The notes beneath the pieces were generated by a model. That model was not told the DNA's origin, ran no database searches, and saw nothing but the letters and a program-made list of their open reading frames with translations. Below, one piece after another: positions 1-6,877 of a stretch of DNA of 11,085 nt; positions within the stretch are counted from its first letter, which is position 1, and every line of letters begins with the position of its first letter. The DNA lies in contig DBXS01000035.1 of NCBI GenBank assembly GCA_002310055.1, forward strand, positions 28,370-39,454, given 5' to 3'. The stretch comes from Clostridiales bacterium UBA1206. GTDB taxonomy: Bacteria > Bacillota > Clostridia > Oscillospirales > CAG-382. The translations under genes were made by a program, and so were the position numbers.

Positions 1-903
1 AACTACGCTCTGTATCCGCATATGACGGTTTTCGAGAATATGGCTTTCGGCCTCAAGCTGCGCAAAGTCAGAAAAGACGAGATCAAACGCCGCGTCGAAG
101 AAGCCGCTAAGATACTCGACATCTCCCACCTGCTCGACAGACGCCCCAAGGCGCTTTCCGGCGGTCAGAAACAGCGTGTCGCTCTGGGCCGTGCAATAGT
201 GCGCGAACCTAAAGTCTTCCTTCTTGACGAACCTCTTTCCAACTTGGACGCCAAGCTGCGCGCATCGATGAGAAGCGAGCTGACCAAACTCCACCAGAGA
301 TTAAAGACCACCTTCATATACGTTACCCACGACCAGGTCGAAGCTATGACCATGGCTACCCGCATAGTCGTTATGAAAGACGGCCTTATCCAGCAGGTCG
401 ACACCCCGCAGAACCTCTACGATCTTCCCTGCAATATGTTCGTCGCGGGCTTCATAGGCACTCCTCAGATGAACTTCATCGAAGGCAAGCTCACTCAGGC
501 CAAAGGCGCGGCCGACGTCTGGTTCGAATTTGCCGAAGGCAAAGCAAAGTTCAAGATCCCCAAGGACAAAGCCGAAGAAGACGCTCTTAAACCCTACATA
601 GGCAAAGAAGTCGTCATCGGCGTCCGTCCCGAGCTCATCAACGACAACCCCGAGACCGTCACCGCCAACCCCGACTCTTCTATCGACGTATACATCGAAT
701 TCACCGAACTCATGGGCGCCGAGACCTACCTCTATATGGACGTTGCCAAGACCGGCGAAGACGACCTCGACGACGCCGTCACCCTTATCGCCCGCGTCTC
801 TTCCCGCACCAAGACCAAGGCCGGCGACAAGATCAAAGTCTCTATCGATACCGATCACATCCACATTTTCGACAAAGAGACCGAACAGTGCATCATCCAC
901 TGA
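1..903 (+). CDS. ugpC: Sugar ABC importer ATP-binding protein, UgpC/MsmX type (5' end outside window)
   Basis: ATPase subunit of a CUT1-type carbohydrate ABC importer; it hydrolyses ATP at the inner membrane face to drive uptake of sugars or glycerol phosphate. The frame is open from base 1, reading NYALYPHMTV, which directly follows the Q-loop glutamine in this family, so the ATG at 22 is internal. By comparison with MalK about 80 N-terminal residues, including Walker A, lie upstream of the window. Visible in order: ABC signature LSGGQ (154-168), Walker B VFLLDEP (214-234), D-loop SNLD, H-loop histidine in VTHDQ (codon 328-330), then a TOBE-type sugar-binding/regulatory domain from about base 470. 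No permease or binding-protein gene follows; a hairpin comes next. Orphan MsmX-type ATPases can serve several sugar importers, which is an inference here. Codons are strongly C-ending, more than in the neighbours, suggesting high expression. The exact substrate, and msmX versus ugpC naming, cannot be decided. Confidence 0.95.
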   Translation, partial: NYALYPHMTVFENMAFGLKLRKVRKDEIKRRVEEAAKILDISHLLDRRPKALSGGQKQRVALGRAIVREPKVFLLDEPLSNLDAKLRASMRSELTKLHQRLKTTFIYVTHDQVEAMTMATRIVVMKDGLIQQVDTPQNLYDLPCNMFVAGFIGTPQMNFIEGKLTQAKGAADVWFEFAEGKAKFKIPKDKAEEDALKPYIGKEVVIGVRPELINDNPETVTANPDSSIDVYIEFTELMGAETYLYMDVAKTGEDDLDDAVTLIARVSSRTKTKAGDKIKVSIDTDHIHIFDKETEQCIIH

Positions 904-924
904 TCGCCCTATATTCAATAATAA

Positions 925-950
925 AAACGCTGCCGTGCACGGCAGCGTTT
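925..950 (+). terminator. Perfect 26-base palindrome, probable terminator after the sugar ATPase gene
   Basis: A perfect inverted repeat with 13-base arms (AAACGCTGCCGTG and its complement) starts 21 bases after the stop codon at 903. It would form a GC-rich stem of about 11 pairs with a TGCA tetraloop. Only three T residues follow (948-950) before CAC, so as an intrinsic terminator it is weak and may allow read-through into the ABC exporter genes, for which I find no convincing separate promoter. Confidence 0.6.
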
Positions 951-964
951 CACTATGTATAAAC

Positions 965-969
965 GGAGG
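965..969 (+). promoter_or_regulatory. Ribosome binding site GGAGG of the ABC exporter ATPase
   Basis: GGAGG lies nine bases before the ATG at 979. It rules out the in-frame ATG at 955, which lies upstream of this site and would add eight residues not expected in the family. Confidence 0.85.
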
Positions 970-978
970 CAATTCAAT

Positions 979-1683
979 ATGCTCGTGATCCAATCGCTCA
1001 CCAAATCCTATTCGCCTGAAAAGAAGGCGGTCGACGACCTTTCGCTCACCATAGAAGACGGCGACATTTACGGCTTTATAGGCCACAACGGCGCCGGCAA
1101 GACCACCACGCTCAAATCCATAACCGGTATAATCCCCTTCGAATCCGGGACAGTGACTTTCAACGGCATTGACTTGAACAAGCAGCCCGAGCTGTATAAA
1201 TCCAATATCGCCTATATCCCCGACAACCCCGATCTGTACGAGAATATGACCGGTATCAAGTATATCAATTTCCTTGCCGACGTGTTTTCCGTTTCGCAGC
1301 AGGACCGCGATACGCTCATCCCCCGTTACGCCGACGCGTTCGAGCTGACCGGTAATCTGGGTTCGCCGATATCGTCGTATTCGCACGGTATGAAACAGAA
1401 GCTGGCGCTCATAGCCGCGTTCGTGCACAAGCCGCGTCTGCTCATACTCGACGAACCGTTCGTGGGACTCGACCCCAAAGCCGCATACACTTTGAAAGAA
1501 TTTATGAGAGAACTCTGCGCGGGCGGAGGGTCGATATTCTTTTCCACCCACGTGCTCGAAGTCGCAGAAAAGCTCTGCAACAAGATCGCCATCATCAAAG
1601 AAGGCAGGCTCGTGCGCAGCGGTCTCATAGACGACGTGCGCGGCGATTCCACGCTCGAGAATCTGTTTTTGGAACTTGTCTGA
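979..1683 (+). CDS. ABC exporter ATP-binding protein
   Basis: Cytoplasmic ATPase, 234 residues, of an ABC-2-like exporter, probably pairing with the permease encoded 18 bases downstream. Visible in order: Walker A GHNGAGKTT (residues 35-43), a Q-loop region reading YIPDNP (79-84) without the usual glutamine, signature YSHGMKQ (134-140), Walker B LLILDEP (154-160), D-loop GLDP (163-166) and H-loop His191 in FFSTH. Length is normal for an ABC-2 exporter ATPase. ATG 979 is chosen over the in-frame ATG 955 because of the GGAGG at 965-969. The substrate is unknown; drug, peptide or lipid export, or immunity to a toxin, are all possible for this class. No regulator or two-component gene sits beside it. 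The loss of the Q-loop glutamine appears typical of related clostridial exporters, but this is from memory. Confidence 0.93.
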   Translation: MLVIQSLTKSYSPEKKAVDDLSLTIEDGDIYGFIGHNGAGKTTTLKSITGIIPFESGTVTFNGIDLNKQPELYKSNIAYIPDNPDLYENMTGIKYINFLADVFSVSQQDRDTLIPRYADAFELTGNLGSPISSYSHGMKQKLALIAAFVHKPRLLILDEPFVGLDPKAAYTLKEFMRELCAGGGSIFFSTHVLEVAEKLCNKIAIIKEGRLVRSGLIDDVRGDSTLENLFLELV

Positions 1684-1688
1684 AAAAC

Positions 1689-1694
1689 GGAGGG
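1689..1694 (+). promoter_or_regulatory. Ribosome binding site GGAGGG before a TTG start
   Basis: GGAGGG is seven bases before TTG at 1702. There is no nearby ATG in frame, and the next residues (KNKFFLLLKAG) match the usual N-terminus of this permease type, so TTG is the likely start codon. Confidence 0.8.
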
Positions 1695-1701
1695 CTTTGA
1701 A

Positions 1702-3312
1702 TTGAAAAACAAATTTTTCCTGCTGCTCAAAGCCGGGCTCTTGTATACGTTTTCGACGTCGAAAATGGGTTTCGGCTCAAAGAGCAGGGCCAAAAAGATA
1801 GGAATAATCATACTGTTTGCGTTCTTAGGCATTTATCTCGCCGCGTTTTCGGCGGTCATAACGGTGCTGTTTTACGACAAGGTGGCTTCCGCGGGGCTCA
1901 AAATGCTCATACCGAGCCTGTTCGTTTCGGCTTCGGCGATACTCAACCTTTTGAGCGCGCTGTTCACTTCGGCGGGGTTCCTGTTCAAGGCAAAGGATCT
2001 CCCCATACTGTTCCCGCTGCCGGTCTCGCACCGGACTATACTCGCGGTCAAATTCACGCAGTTTTATCTGACCGAGGTGCTGATTTCGCTCATCTCGCTC
2101 GGAGTTTCGATGGTTACGTTCTATGTGCTCGACGGCGTTACGCTAATGGGGCTCATTACCGGCATAATCGGCATATTCATCGCTCCCCTGCTCCCGATGA
2201 GCATCGGCGTGGCGATCGCGTTCGGCGTGGGGATGCTTATACGCAACTTCAAGTATAAAAATCAGATCACGACCGCGATCACCGTTATATCTTCGGTCGC
2301 GCTCGTGCTGGCGTATTACGCGACGAGCAACCTGCAGGGCGACTTTATTATCGCAAATGCGCAAGCGCTTATAGACAAAGTGTCTTCGATCTATTTCCCC
2401 ACCAAGCTTTTCGTCAACGCGTTCGAAGGCGATGTACTTTCGCTCCTGCTGTTTGTCGCCGTAAACGTGCTGCCGCTTATCATTCTGTTCCTGCTCGTTT
2501 CGCTGCGCTATTCTTCGCTCGTGGCGTCGTTCAATACCGAGCGCACGAGTTCGAATTATAAATACACCGCGGGCGGCACAAGCAGCACTTTCGGCACGTT
2601 TTTGTCCAAAGAGATCAAGCGCGTGCTTTCGTCTTCGATGTATATACTCAATTCGTGCTCGAGCATGCTGATGCTCGGTATGTACGCCATCCTTTCGTTC
2701 AAGCTCAAGACGCTGCCCGACCAGCTGTTCGGCGTTTCGCCCGAACTGGCGGAAGACATACTCTACCTGACTATGGCGGGGCTGATCGCGCTCGCGTGCG
2801 GATTCACCTCCACTTCCACCAGTTCGATATCGCTGGAAGCCAAAACGCTATGGATACTCAGGTCGATACCTGTAGATATCAAGACCATATTCAACGCAAA
2901 AGCGCTGACGAACGCGATTATCCAGCTGCCGGTCGCGACGGTCGCGGTGATAGTCATCTGCATAGTGCTGGGCTTTTCGATCGTAAAGTCGCTGCTGCTT
3001 CTGGCTCTGGCGGCGATCGTGCTGCTCGCGGCTTCGTACGGCGGGCTTGCGACCAATCTGCTTTTCCCCAAGCTCGACTGGCAGAACGAAATGCAGGTCA
3101 TAAAGCAAAGCGCCGCTGCGGGACTGTATATACTGTTTGCGTTCGTCGTGACTACCCTCTTCATAGGGCTCGCGGTTCTCGGGATGATATTCCTGCATCT
3201 CGATTCGCTCACTCTGGTGTTGGGCGTAACCGCACTGTATATGTTCCTGTTCCTCATCCTCCACGGCGTTACGCTCGGCTGGGGCGTAAGGAAGTTCCAA
3301 AAAATATATTAA
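1702..3312 (+). CDS. Large ABC exporter permease (ABC-2-like, about 12 membrane helices)
   Basis: Integral membrane subunit, 536 residues, expected to form the export channel with the ATPase just upstream (18-base gap, same operon). Hydrophobic segments lie roughly at residues 33-57, 68-93, 119-144, 147-181 (probably two), 188-206, 243-268, 312-332, 352-370, 404-424, 428-450, 472-498 and 502-522, so about 12 to 13 helices. Two similar cytoplasmic-looking elements occur, LPILFPLPVSHRTI (100-113) and LWILRSIPVDIKTI (383-396), each followed by a helix. This suggests two homologous halves, as in the putative ABC permease family Pfam calls ABC_tran_2. LFPKLDWQNE (454-463) is another element I recall as conserved in it. 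One chain may thus contain both membrane halves. Translation starts at TTG, supported by GGAGGG at 1689-1694. Substrate unknown. Confidence 0.88.
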   Translation: MKNKFFLLLKAGLLYTFSTSKMGFGSKSRAKKIGIIILFAFLGIYLAAFSAVITVLFYDKVASAGLKMLIPSLFVSASAILNLLSALFTSAGFLFKAKDLPILFPLPVSHRTILAVKFTQFYLTEVLISLISLGVSMVTFYVLDGVTLMGLITGIIGIFIAPLLPMSIGVAIAFGVGMLIRNFKYKNQITTAITVISSVALVLAYYATSNLQGDFIIANAQALIDKVSSIYFPTKLFVNAFEGDVLSLLLFVAVNVLPLIILFLLVSLRYSSLVASFNTERTSSNYKYTAGGTSSTFGTFLSKEIKRVLSSSMYILNSCSSMLMLGMYAILSFKLKTLPDQLFGVSPELAEDILYLTMAGLIALACGFTSTSTSSISLEAKTLWILRSIPVDIKTIFNAKALTNAIIQLPVATVAVIVICIVLGFSIVKSLLLLALAAIVLLAASYGGLATNLLFPKLDWQNEMQVIKQSAAAGLYILFAFVVTTLFIGLAVLGMIFLHLDSLTLVLGVTALYMFLFLILHGVTLGWGVRKFQKIY

Positions 3313-3327
3313 ACCCGAATAAAGAAG

Positions 3328-3353
3328 CGGCAGAAGGAAGAACCCTTCTGCCG
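3328..3353 (+). terminator. Strong intrinsic terminator between convergent genes, probably bidirectional
   Basis: A 10-pair stem, CGGCAGAAGG (3328-3337) with its complement (3344-3353), closes a six-base loop and is followed by TTTTTGTTT on the plus strand. It begins 15 bases after the permease stop. The minus-strand gene ends at 3361, and on that strand the same hairpin is followed by CTTCTTTATT, so it probably also terminates the M55 operon. Confidence 0.9.
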
Positions 3354-3360
3354 TTTTTGT

Positions 3361-4353
3361 TTATCCGAAATTGTCGATTATATAAATGATAAGCAGTATC
3401 ACCCCGAAAAACAACAATATCTTAGGCAATATCATCTTTTTCAGATGCTCGCTCCTGCGCTCGTCTTCGGCGACGCGCTGCAGGACTTTTTCGTATTCGC
3501 GCATTTTCTGCTGTTTTTCTTCGTTGGTAAGTTCTTTTTCGTATCCCTTGAAATGCGTCCGGTCGACGAGCTGCTTATCGCTTTCGCGCTTGAGCGCCGC
3601 CACTTCTTCGGTGAGCGCCTCCTCGTTGATATGCGCCACCTGCCATTCGCGGTCGCGGCCGCAGCGCGGGCAGATCTCGTTGGAAATGAGGTTCTTGCTC
3701 CCGCAGCAGCAGAGCCACGCGTGCTCGGCGACCTGAGGCACGTAGCTGGTGGGATAATACTGTTCCGCTTCGGAATAGATGTTCAGCTTGCTGTATGCGT
3801 AGATCTCCTCGTCGCCCATATCGCGCACGCGCTTGACGTTGTTGCTGACGACGATGCCGAGCTGTTCGATTTCTCCGCCGGCGTACTCGACCGCCATCAG
3901 TTCGAGCTTGATCTTTTTGAAATACGATTCGGGCAGCTTTATGAACGCCGCGTTGCCGAAATATTCCATAACGCGTATGTTCACCGGTTCTCTCTTTTTT
4001 CTTCCCTTTTTCTGCTCATCCTGAGGCATACGCCTGATGCCCCACGAAAGGTTGCGGTGCGAATACGTGAACGGTATTTTTACGTAAGGGACGTTTTCGA
4101 GATCCTTGAATAAAAGCAGACGAATGTGCAGGCGCGCTATTTCTTTTTGCGAAAGGTTCTGGAATTCGAACGACGCGAAAAGCTCGTGCGTTTCCACGTC
4201 CGAAATGACGTAGCCGTCGGCAAGCTGCACGGGCGAATCGTCTATAACGCTTATGAAATCGAAATGCTCGACGACGTGAAAGATACGCTTTCTGTCGGCG
4301 CGCATCTGTTTTTTCTGTTCGCGGGTGTACGAAACGAAGGTATTGTCATCCAT
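3361..4353 (-). CDS. Unrecognised protein with zinc ribbon, coiled coil and C-terminal membrane anchor
   Basis: A 330-residue protein I cannot assign to a named family. Residues 1-30 are charged. Residues 45-175 look like a beta-rich domain with FEFQNLSQKEI (62-72), reminiscent of an Ig-like fold found in clostridial zinc-ribbon proteins. AWLCCCGS..CPRCG (212-232) fits a four-cysteine zinc ribbon using C215 or C216, C217, C228 and C231. Residues 245-307 are highly charged, probably helical or coiled coil. Residues 308-327 form one hydrophobic helix followed by DNFG. No signal peptide is seen, so a tail-anchored protein with its bulk in the cytoplasm is inferred. ATG 4353 has AAGG eight bases upstream, and the stop of the preceding M55 gene lies between that site and this start, so the two are probably translationally coupled. 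The stop abuts the terminator at 3328-3353. Function unknown; a membrane-tethered adaptor is a guess. Confidence 0.85.
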   Translation of the reverse strand: MDDNTFVSYTREQKKQMRADRKRIFHVVEHFDFISVIDDSPVQLADGYVISDVETHELFASFEFQNLSQKEIARLHIRLLLFKDLENVPYVKIPFTYSHRNLSWGIRRMPQDEQKKGRKKREPVNIRVMEYFGNAAFIKLPESYFKKIKLELMAVEYAGGEIEQLGIVVSNNVKRVRDMGDEEIYAYSKLNIYSEAEQYYPTSYVPQVAEHAWLCCCGSKNLISNEICPRCGRDREWQVAHINEEALTEEVAALKRESDKQLVDRTHFKGYEKELTNEEKQQKMREYEKVLQRVAEDERRSEHLKKMILPKILLFFGVILLIIYIIDNFG

Positions 4354-4358
4354 TTATT

Positions 4359-5165
4359 TCACCTTAAAATGTCCTCGGGGTCGGCAAGCGTACCCTTCAC
4401 GGTATAGGCGTCGACGCGCTCAAACGGCTTGTTGTCAAAGCTCCTTAGCGCGCAGGATTCGGCGTATTCTATGCGCTTGTAACGGATCTCGTATTCGAAC
4501 GGAGAGCCGAAAACAAACGGTTCGGGAGCGATAGCGTCAGCGGCGTCGCACACCGCGGCGTAGATGGCTTTTTTTACGGTCTCGGGATGTTCGCTTACGC
4601 AGCTGTTCCAGGCGAGCGAACGTTTTGTGACGACGGTCTTTGCACCCGGGAACGATTCCTTTGCCTGAGACACGCATATATCGTCGGAAGAAAGGAATAT
4701 GACGGGGACGCCGTATTTTCCGGCGATGGCGCCGTCGATCTGCGCTTCGCCCACGTCTTTTCCGTTTACGCGCATATACTGATACGTCAAAGATGAATAA
4801 ACGTGCGCGAGCACGGCTTTCGGGACGTCGTAGCCGTGGTAGCCGATAAACAGCACGCCGTCGAAACCGGTCTCGATAAGCGGAAAGCGCTTTTTGCTTC
4901 CGGCACCCATAACGATCCTGGTGCGCGGATCGAGTTTATCGTACAAAAGGTTATATCCCTTGCCGTGGCTGTCCCAGACCCAGACTTCGCTGGCTCCGCG
5001 GTCGTAGAGCGCCTTTACCGCGGCGTTGACTTCTTCGGTCGCTTCGCCGCGCGCGTAGGCGTATCCCGGAGTGTCGAAACCGAGCCCTTTGCCGTATTCG
5101 CCTATGACGCAGGCGAGCCCTTCGAGGTCCACGCTGATATAAAATCTGCCGCCGTTTTTGAACAC
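4359..5165 (-). CDS. M55 family metallopeptidase, DppA-like D-aminopeptidase
   Basis: Predicted zinc D-aminopeptidase, 268 residues, cytoplasmic (no signal peptide). DppA of Bacillus subtilis removes N-terminal D-amino acids from D-Ala-containing peptides, so recycling of cell-wall-type peptides is plausible. The metal ligands match DppA in order and spacing: D13 and E15 (SVDLEG), H68 (DSHGKG), H110 (GYHGYD) and E140 (VGEAQ), beside D8, E10, H60, H104 and E133. H121 (LAHVYSS) matches the conserved H115. YGVPVIFLSSDD (151-162) is also typical. GTG 5165 is chosen because AGAGG at 5174-5178 sits eight bases before it; the GTG at 5172-5174 overlaps that site and would add three residues. A near-consensus promoter lies just upstream. 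No dipeptide transporter gene accompanies it, unlike the dpp operon. The true substrate is unproven. Confidence 0.92.
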   Translation of the reverse strand: MFKNGGRFYISVDLEGLACVIGEYGKGLGFDTPGYAYARGEATEEVNAAVKALYDRGASEVWVWDSHGKGYNLLYDKLDPRTRIVMGAGSKKRFPLIETGFDGVLFIGYHGYDVPKAVLAHVYSSLTYQYMRVNGKDVGEAQIDGAIAGKYGVPVIFLSSDDICVSQAKESFPGAKTVVTKRSLAWNSCVSEHPETVKKAIYAAVCDAADAIAPEPFVFGSPFEYEIRYKRIEYAESCALRSFDNKPFERVDAYTVKGTLADPEDILR

Positions 5166-5173
5166 AAATATCA

Positions 5174-5178
5174 CCTCT
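5174..5178 (-). promoter_or_regulatory. Ribosome binding site AGAGG deciding the GTG start of the M55 gene
   Basis: Read on the minus strand, AGAGG is followed by eight bases and then GTG at 5165. The other in-frame GTG, at 5172-5174, overlaps the site itself and is unlikely to be used. Confidence 0.8.
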
Positions 5179-5185
5179 TTTATTG

Positions 5186-5214
5186 ATTATACCACCAAAA
5201 TTCGCTTTTTTCAA
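5186..5214 (-). promoter_or_regulatory. Sigma-A promoter of the M55 operon
   Basis: On the minus strand, -35 TTGAAA (5209-5214) and -10 TATAAT (5186-5191) are separated by exactly 17 bases. TGG directly precedes the -10 box, giving an extended -10 (TGn). Transcription should begin near 5179, leaving a leader of only about 14 bases that is mostly the ribosome binding site. Confidence 0.85.
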
Positions 5215-5232
5215 TATTTATGCTTTTTTTCG

Positions 5233-5261
5233 TTGCATTTTACAAAGACGTGGTATATAAT
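5233..5261 (+). promoter_or_regulatory. Sigma-A promoter of the HAD-IIA gene
   Basis: -35 TTGCAT (5233-5238), 17-base spacer, -10 TATAAT (5256-5261). It is preceded by a T-rich tract (5224-5230) that could act as an UP element. The expected start near 5268 leaves a leader of about 25 bases with GGAG at 5282-5285, seven bases before the ATG. Confidence 0.8.
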
Positions 5262-5292
5262 TATGACATACTGAACAAAACGGAGCGCGTTT

Positions 5293-6081
5293 ATGAACAA
5301 CGACCTTTCTTTGAAGAAGCTTTTCGTCCTCGATATGGACGGAACGATATATCTCGATTCCACGCCGATACCCGGAGCCATAGAATTCGTGGAGTTCTGC
5401 AAGTCGCACGGAATACGCATAATCTATTTTACCAACAACGCTTCCAAAAACATACGGATGTACTACGAAAAGCTCCGCCGCATAGGATTCCCCGTCGACG
5501 ACGGCGACGTTTATTCCTCCGCCGACGTCACCATTGATTTCCTCAAGCGCGAGCACCCGGGTCAAAGCGTATATCTCGTAGGCACGCCGGCGCTGGAGGA
5601 ATCGTTCGTTTCGGCAGGCATAGAACTCACCGACGGCAGCCGCGCCGATATCGTGGTATCGTCGTTCGACACCACACTGACGTACGAAAAGCTGGATAAC
5701 GCCTGCCGGCTCATACGCAACGGAGCTATATTCTATTCCACCCACCCGGATTTCAACTGCCCCACAAAGGACGGCTTCATACCCGACAGCGGCTCCATCT
5801 GCGCCTGCATCACCGCTTCCACCGGCGTGCTGCCGCGCTATTTCGGCAAGCCGTATTACGAAACCGCTGATTATCTGGCGCGGATGGCGGGCGTGGATTT
5901 CGATTCCGCCGCCGTGGTGGGCGACCGCCTTTATACGGATATCGCGCTGGGCAAAAAGCACGGGATAACGTCGATACTCGTGCTCACCGGCGAAAGCACG
6001 ATCGACGACGTAAACGACGAAAACCGTCCCGACCACATAATGCAAAGCATCGGCTGCATCATTCCCGAGCTTTGCAAATGA
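5293..6081 (+). CDS. HAD-IIA family phosphatase (NagD/phosphoglycolate-phosphatase-like)
   Basis: Cytoplasmic Mg-dependent phosphatase of the haloacid dehalogenase superfamily, subfamily IIA, 262 residues, the usual length. Motif I is DMDGT with nucleophile D14 and acid/base D16; motif II is FTNNAS with T47; motif III is K186 in GKP; motif IV is VGDRLYTDI with D211 and D216. The region between motifs II and III (about 75-180) is the C2-type cap, including FDTTLTYEKL (125-134), which is characteristic of NagD-like enzymes. NagD relatives dephosphorylate nucleotides, phosphoglycolate, p-nitrophenyl phosphate or sugar phosphates, often in damage clean-up; the substrate here is not predictable. 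It is a single-gene unit, with a promoter at 5233-5261, GGAG seven bases before the ATG, and a terminator right after its stop. It diverges from the M55 operon. Confidence 0.94.
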   Translation: MNNDLSLKKLFVLDMDGTIYLDSTPIPGAIEFVEFCKSHGIRIIYFTNNASKNIRMYYEKLRRIGFPVDDGDVYSSADVTIDFLKREHPGQSVYLVGTPALEESFVSAGIELTDGSRADIVVSSFDTTLTYEKLDNACRLIRNGAIFYSTHPDFNCPTKDGFIPDSGSICACITASTGVLPRYFGKPYYETADYLARMAGVDFDSAAVVGDRLYTDIALGKKHGITSILVLTGESTIDDVNDENRPDHIMQSIGCIIPELCK

Positions 6082-6094
6082 TAAAAACAAAATG

Positions 6095-6125
6095 AACGGA
6101 CTTATGCGTTTTGCATAAGTCCGTT
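6095..6125 (+). terminator. Intrinsic terminator between convergent genes, probably bidirectional
   Basis: A 13-pair stem (6095-6107 with 6113-6125) with loop GTTTT is followed by further T residues on the plus strand, 13 bases after the HAD-IIA stop. The minus-strand gene stops at 6140, and on that strand the hairpin is followed by CATTTTGTTTTTAT, so it likely ends the lipoprotein/membrane-protein operon too. Confidence 0.9.
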
Positions 6126-6139
6126 TTTGTTTGTAAAAA

Positions 6140-6877
6140 TCATATCGGCACGGCGGGAAATTCGGTATTGAATTTATATCCGCAGAAAGCGAACAGCCCG
6201 GCCTTGGTTGCTTCGAGCGCAGAAACGATCGCGACGAGGAAGCTCGAGGCGCCGAATACGGATATCACCTGCACGACGGCGGTCAGCGCCAGGATGGTTA
6301 TGAGGCCCGCCGGAACGGGCTTGCGGGAAAAGCCGTCCCTTACCGAATCGCGCACGCGCTTTGTGCCGATAGCGGTGAGCGCGTAATACAGCGCAGAAAG
6401 CGCCGCGGTGCCGAAAATCACAACGGCGACGTAGATCTTGAAATCCGCCGCGGAAACGTAGGACTGCATACTGTTGAGGTATTCGCTGAGGTTGAGCACC
6501 TTATTCAGCGAAATCTCCTTAAGCAGTTCGGCGAACGATTCTTCAGACATAGCCGCCAGAACTATCCCCGCTGCAGCGAGAGCGACGGTGGTCAGGGTGC
6601 CGACGACGATCTGCGTGACATACACGGCGGTGAGACCCGACGTGCGCGGCGGCTCGTCTTCGGCAAGGCAAGCCGAACGGAACATAAGGAGAAAGACTAC
6701 TTCGAGTACCGCGGGCAATCCGCTGATCGCGTAAAGAGGTCCCAGCGCAGTTACGTCGTACGCTATGCTTGCGGCGCTGACAATCGCGAATACCGCTAAA
6801 GTCGCGGTGAAGAGACGTCCTTTGACCAGCTCTTTGAGCCGCGGCCAAAAGGATACGGTTTTGTGTTGTTCCTGCAT
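6140..6877 (-). CDS. Polytopic membrane protein of unknown function
   Basis: A 245-residue integral membrane protein I do not recognise. After a basic cytoplasmic-looking start (residues 1-21), hydrophobic segments lie near 22-40, 43-66, 83-110, 147-170, 190-208 and 211-232, so about six helices. A polar loop at 111-146 (EESFAELLKE onward) separates the third and fourth helices and may lie outside the cell. Two short loops, at 70-82 (ACLAEDEPPRTSG) and 171-189 (basic, GTKRVRDSVRDG), may be cytoplasmic. There is no transporter or enzyme signature. ATG 6877 has GGGAGG at 6885-6890, seven bases upstream. The gene begins 19 bases after the DUF4855 lipoprotein stop and ends 15 bases before the shared terminator, so the two genes form an operon and the products may work together; that is inference from position only. 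Confidence 0.82.
   Translation of the reverse strand: MQEQHKTVSFWPRLKELVKGRLFTATLAVFAIVSAASIAYDVTALGPLYAISGLPAVLEVVFLLMFRSACLAEDEPPRTSGLTAVYVTQIVVGTLTTVALAAAGIVLAAMSEESFAELLKEISLNKVLNLSEYLNSMQSYVSAADFKIYVAVVIFGTAALSALYYALTAIGTKRVRDSVRDGFSRKPVPAGLITILALTAVVQVISVFGASSFLVAIVSALEATKAGLFAFCGYKFNTEFPAVPI

Noticed and set aside
22..24. ATG at 22 as the start of the sugar ATPase.
   Set aside because: The frame is open to base 1 and reads NYALYPH, conserved residues following the Q-loop, so the gene starts before the window.
572..592. Possible dockerin or EF-hand domain in the lipoprotein (residues 572-592; the coordinates here are residue numbers, not bases).
   Set aside because: Only one D-x-D-x-D-G loop is present, and it sits inside the DUF4855 domain where I recall it as a family feature, so it is not a separate dockerin.
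955..978. Upstream in-frame ATG for the exporter ATPase.
   Set aside because: The GGAGG site at 965-969 lies downstream of it and is correctly spaced for the ATG at 979; the extra residues are not family-like.
301..1551. Long minus-strand open frame of 416 codons opposite the sugar ATPase and exporter ATPase genes.
   Set aside because: It is antisense to two unmistakable ABC ATPases and spans the hairpin between them; the composition is an artefact of codon bias and no ribosome binding site or known domain is seen.
2655..3389. Plus-strand open frame of 244 codons overlapping the permease gene.
   Set aside because: It is the +1 shadow of the permease, arginine-rich and low-complexity, and it runs through the terminator.
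5172..5174. GTG at 5172-5174 as the M55 start codon.
   Set aside because: It overlaps the AGAGG ribosome binding site; the GTG at 5163-5165 has ideal spacing.
5218..6090. Minus-strand open frame of 290 codons.
   Set aside because: It is the exact antisense shadow of the HAD-IIA phosphatase, and its end runs through the divergent promoter region.
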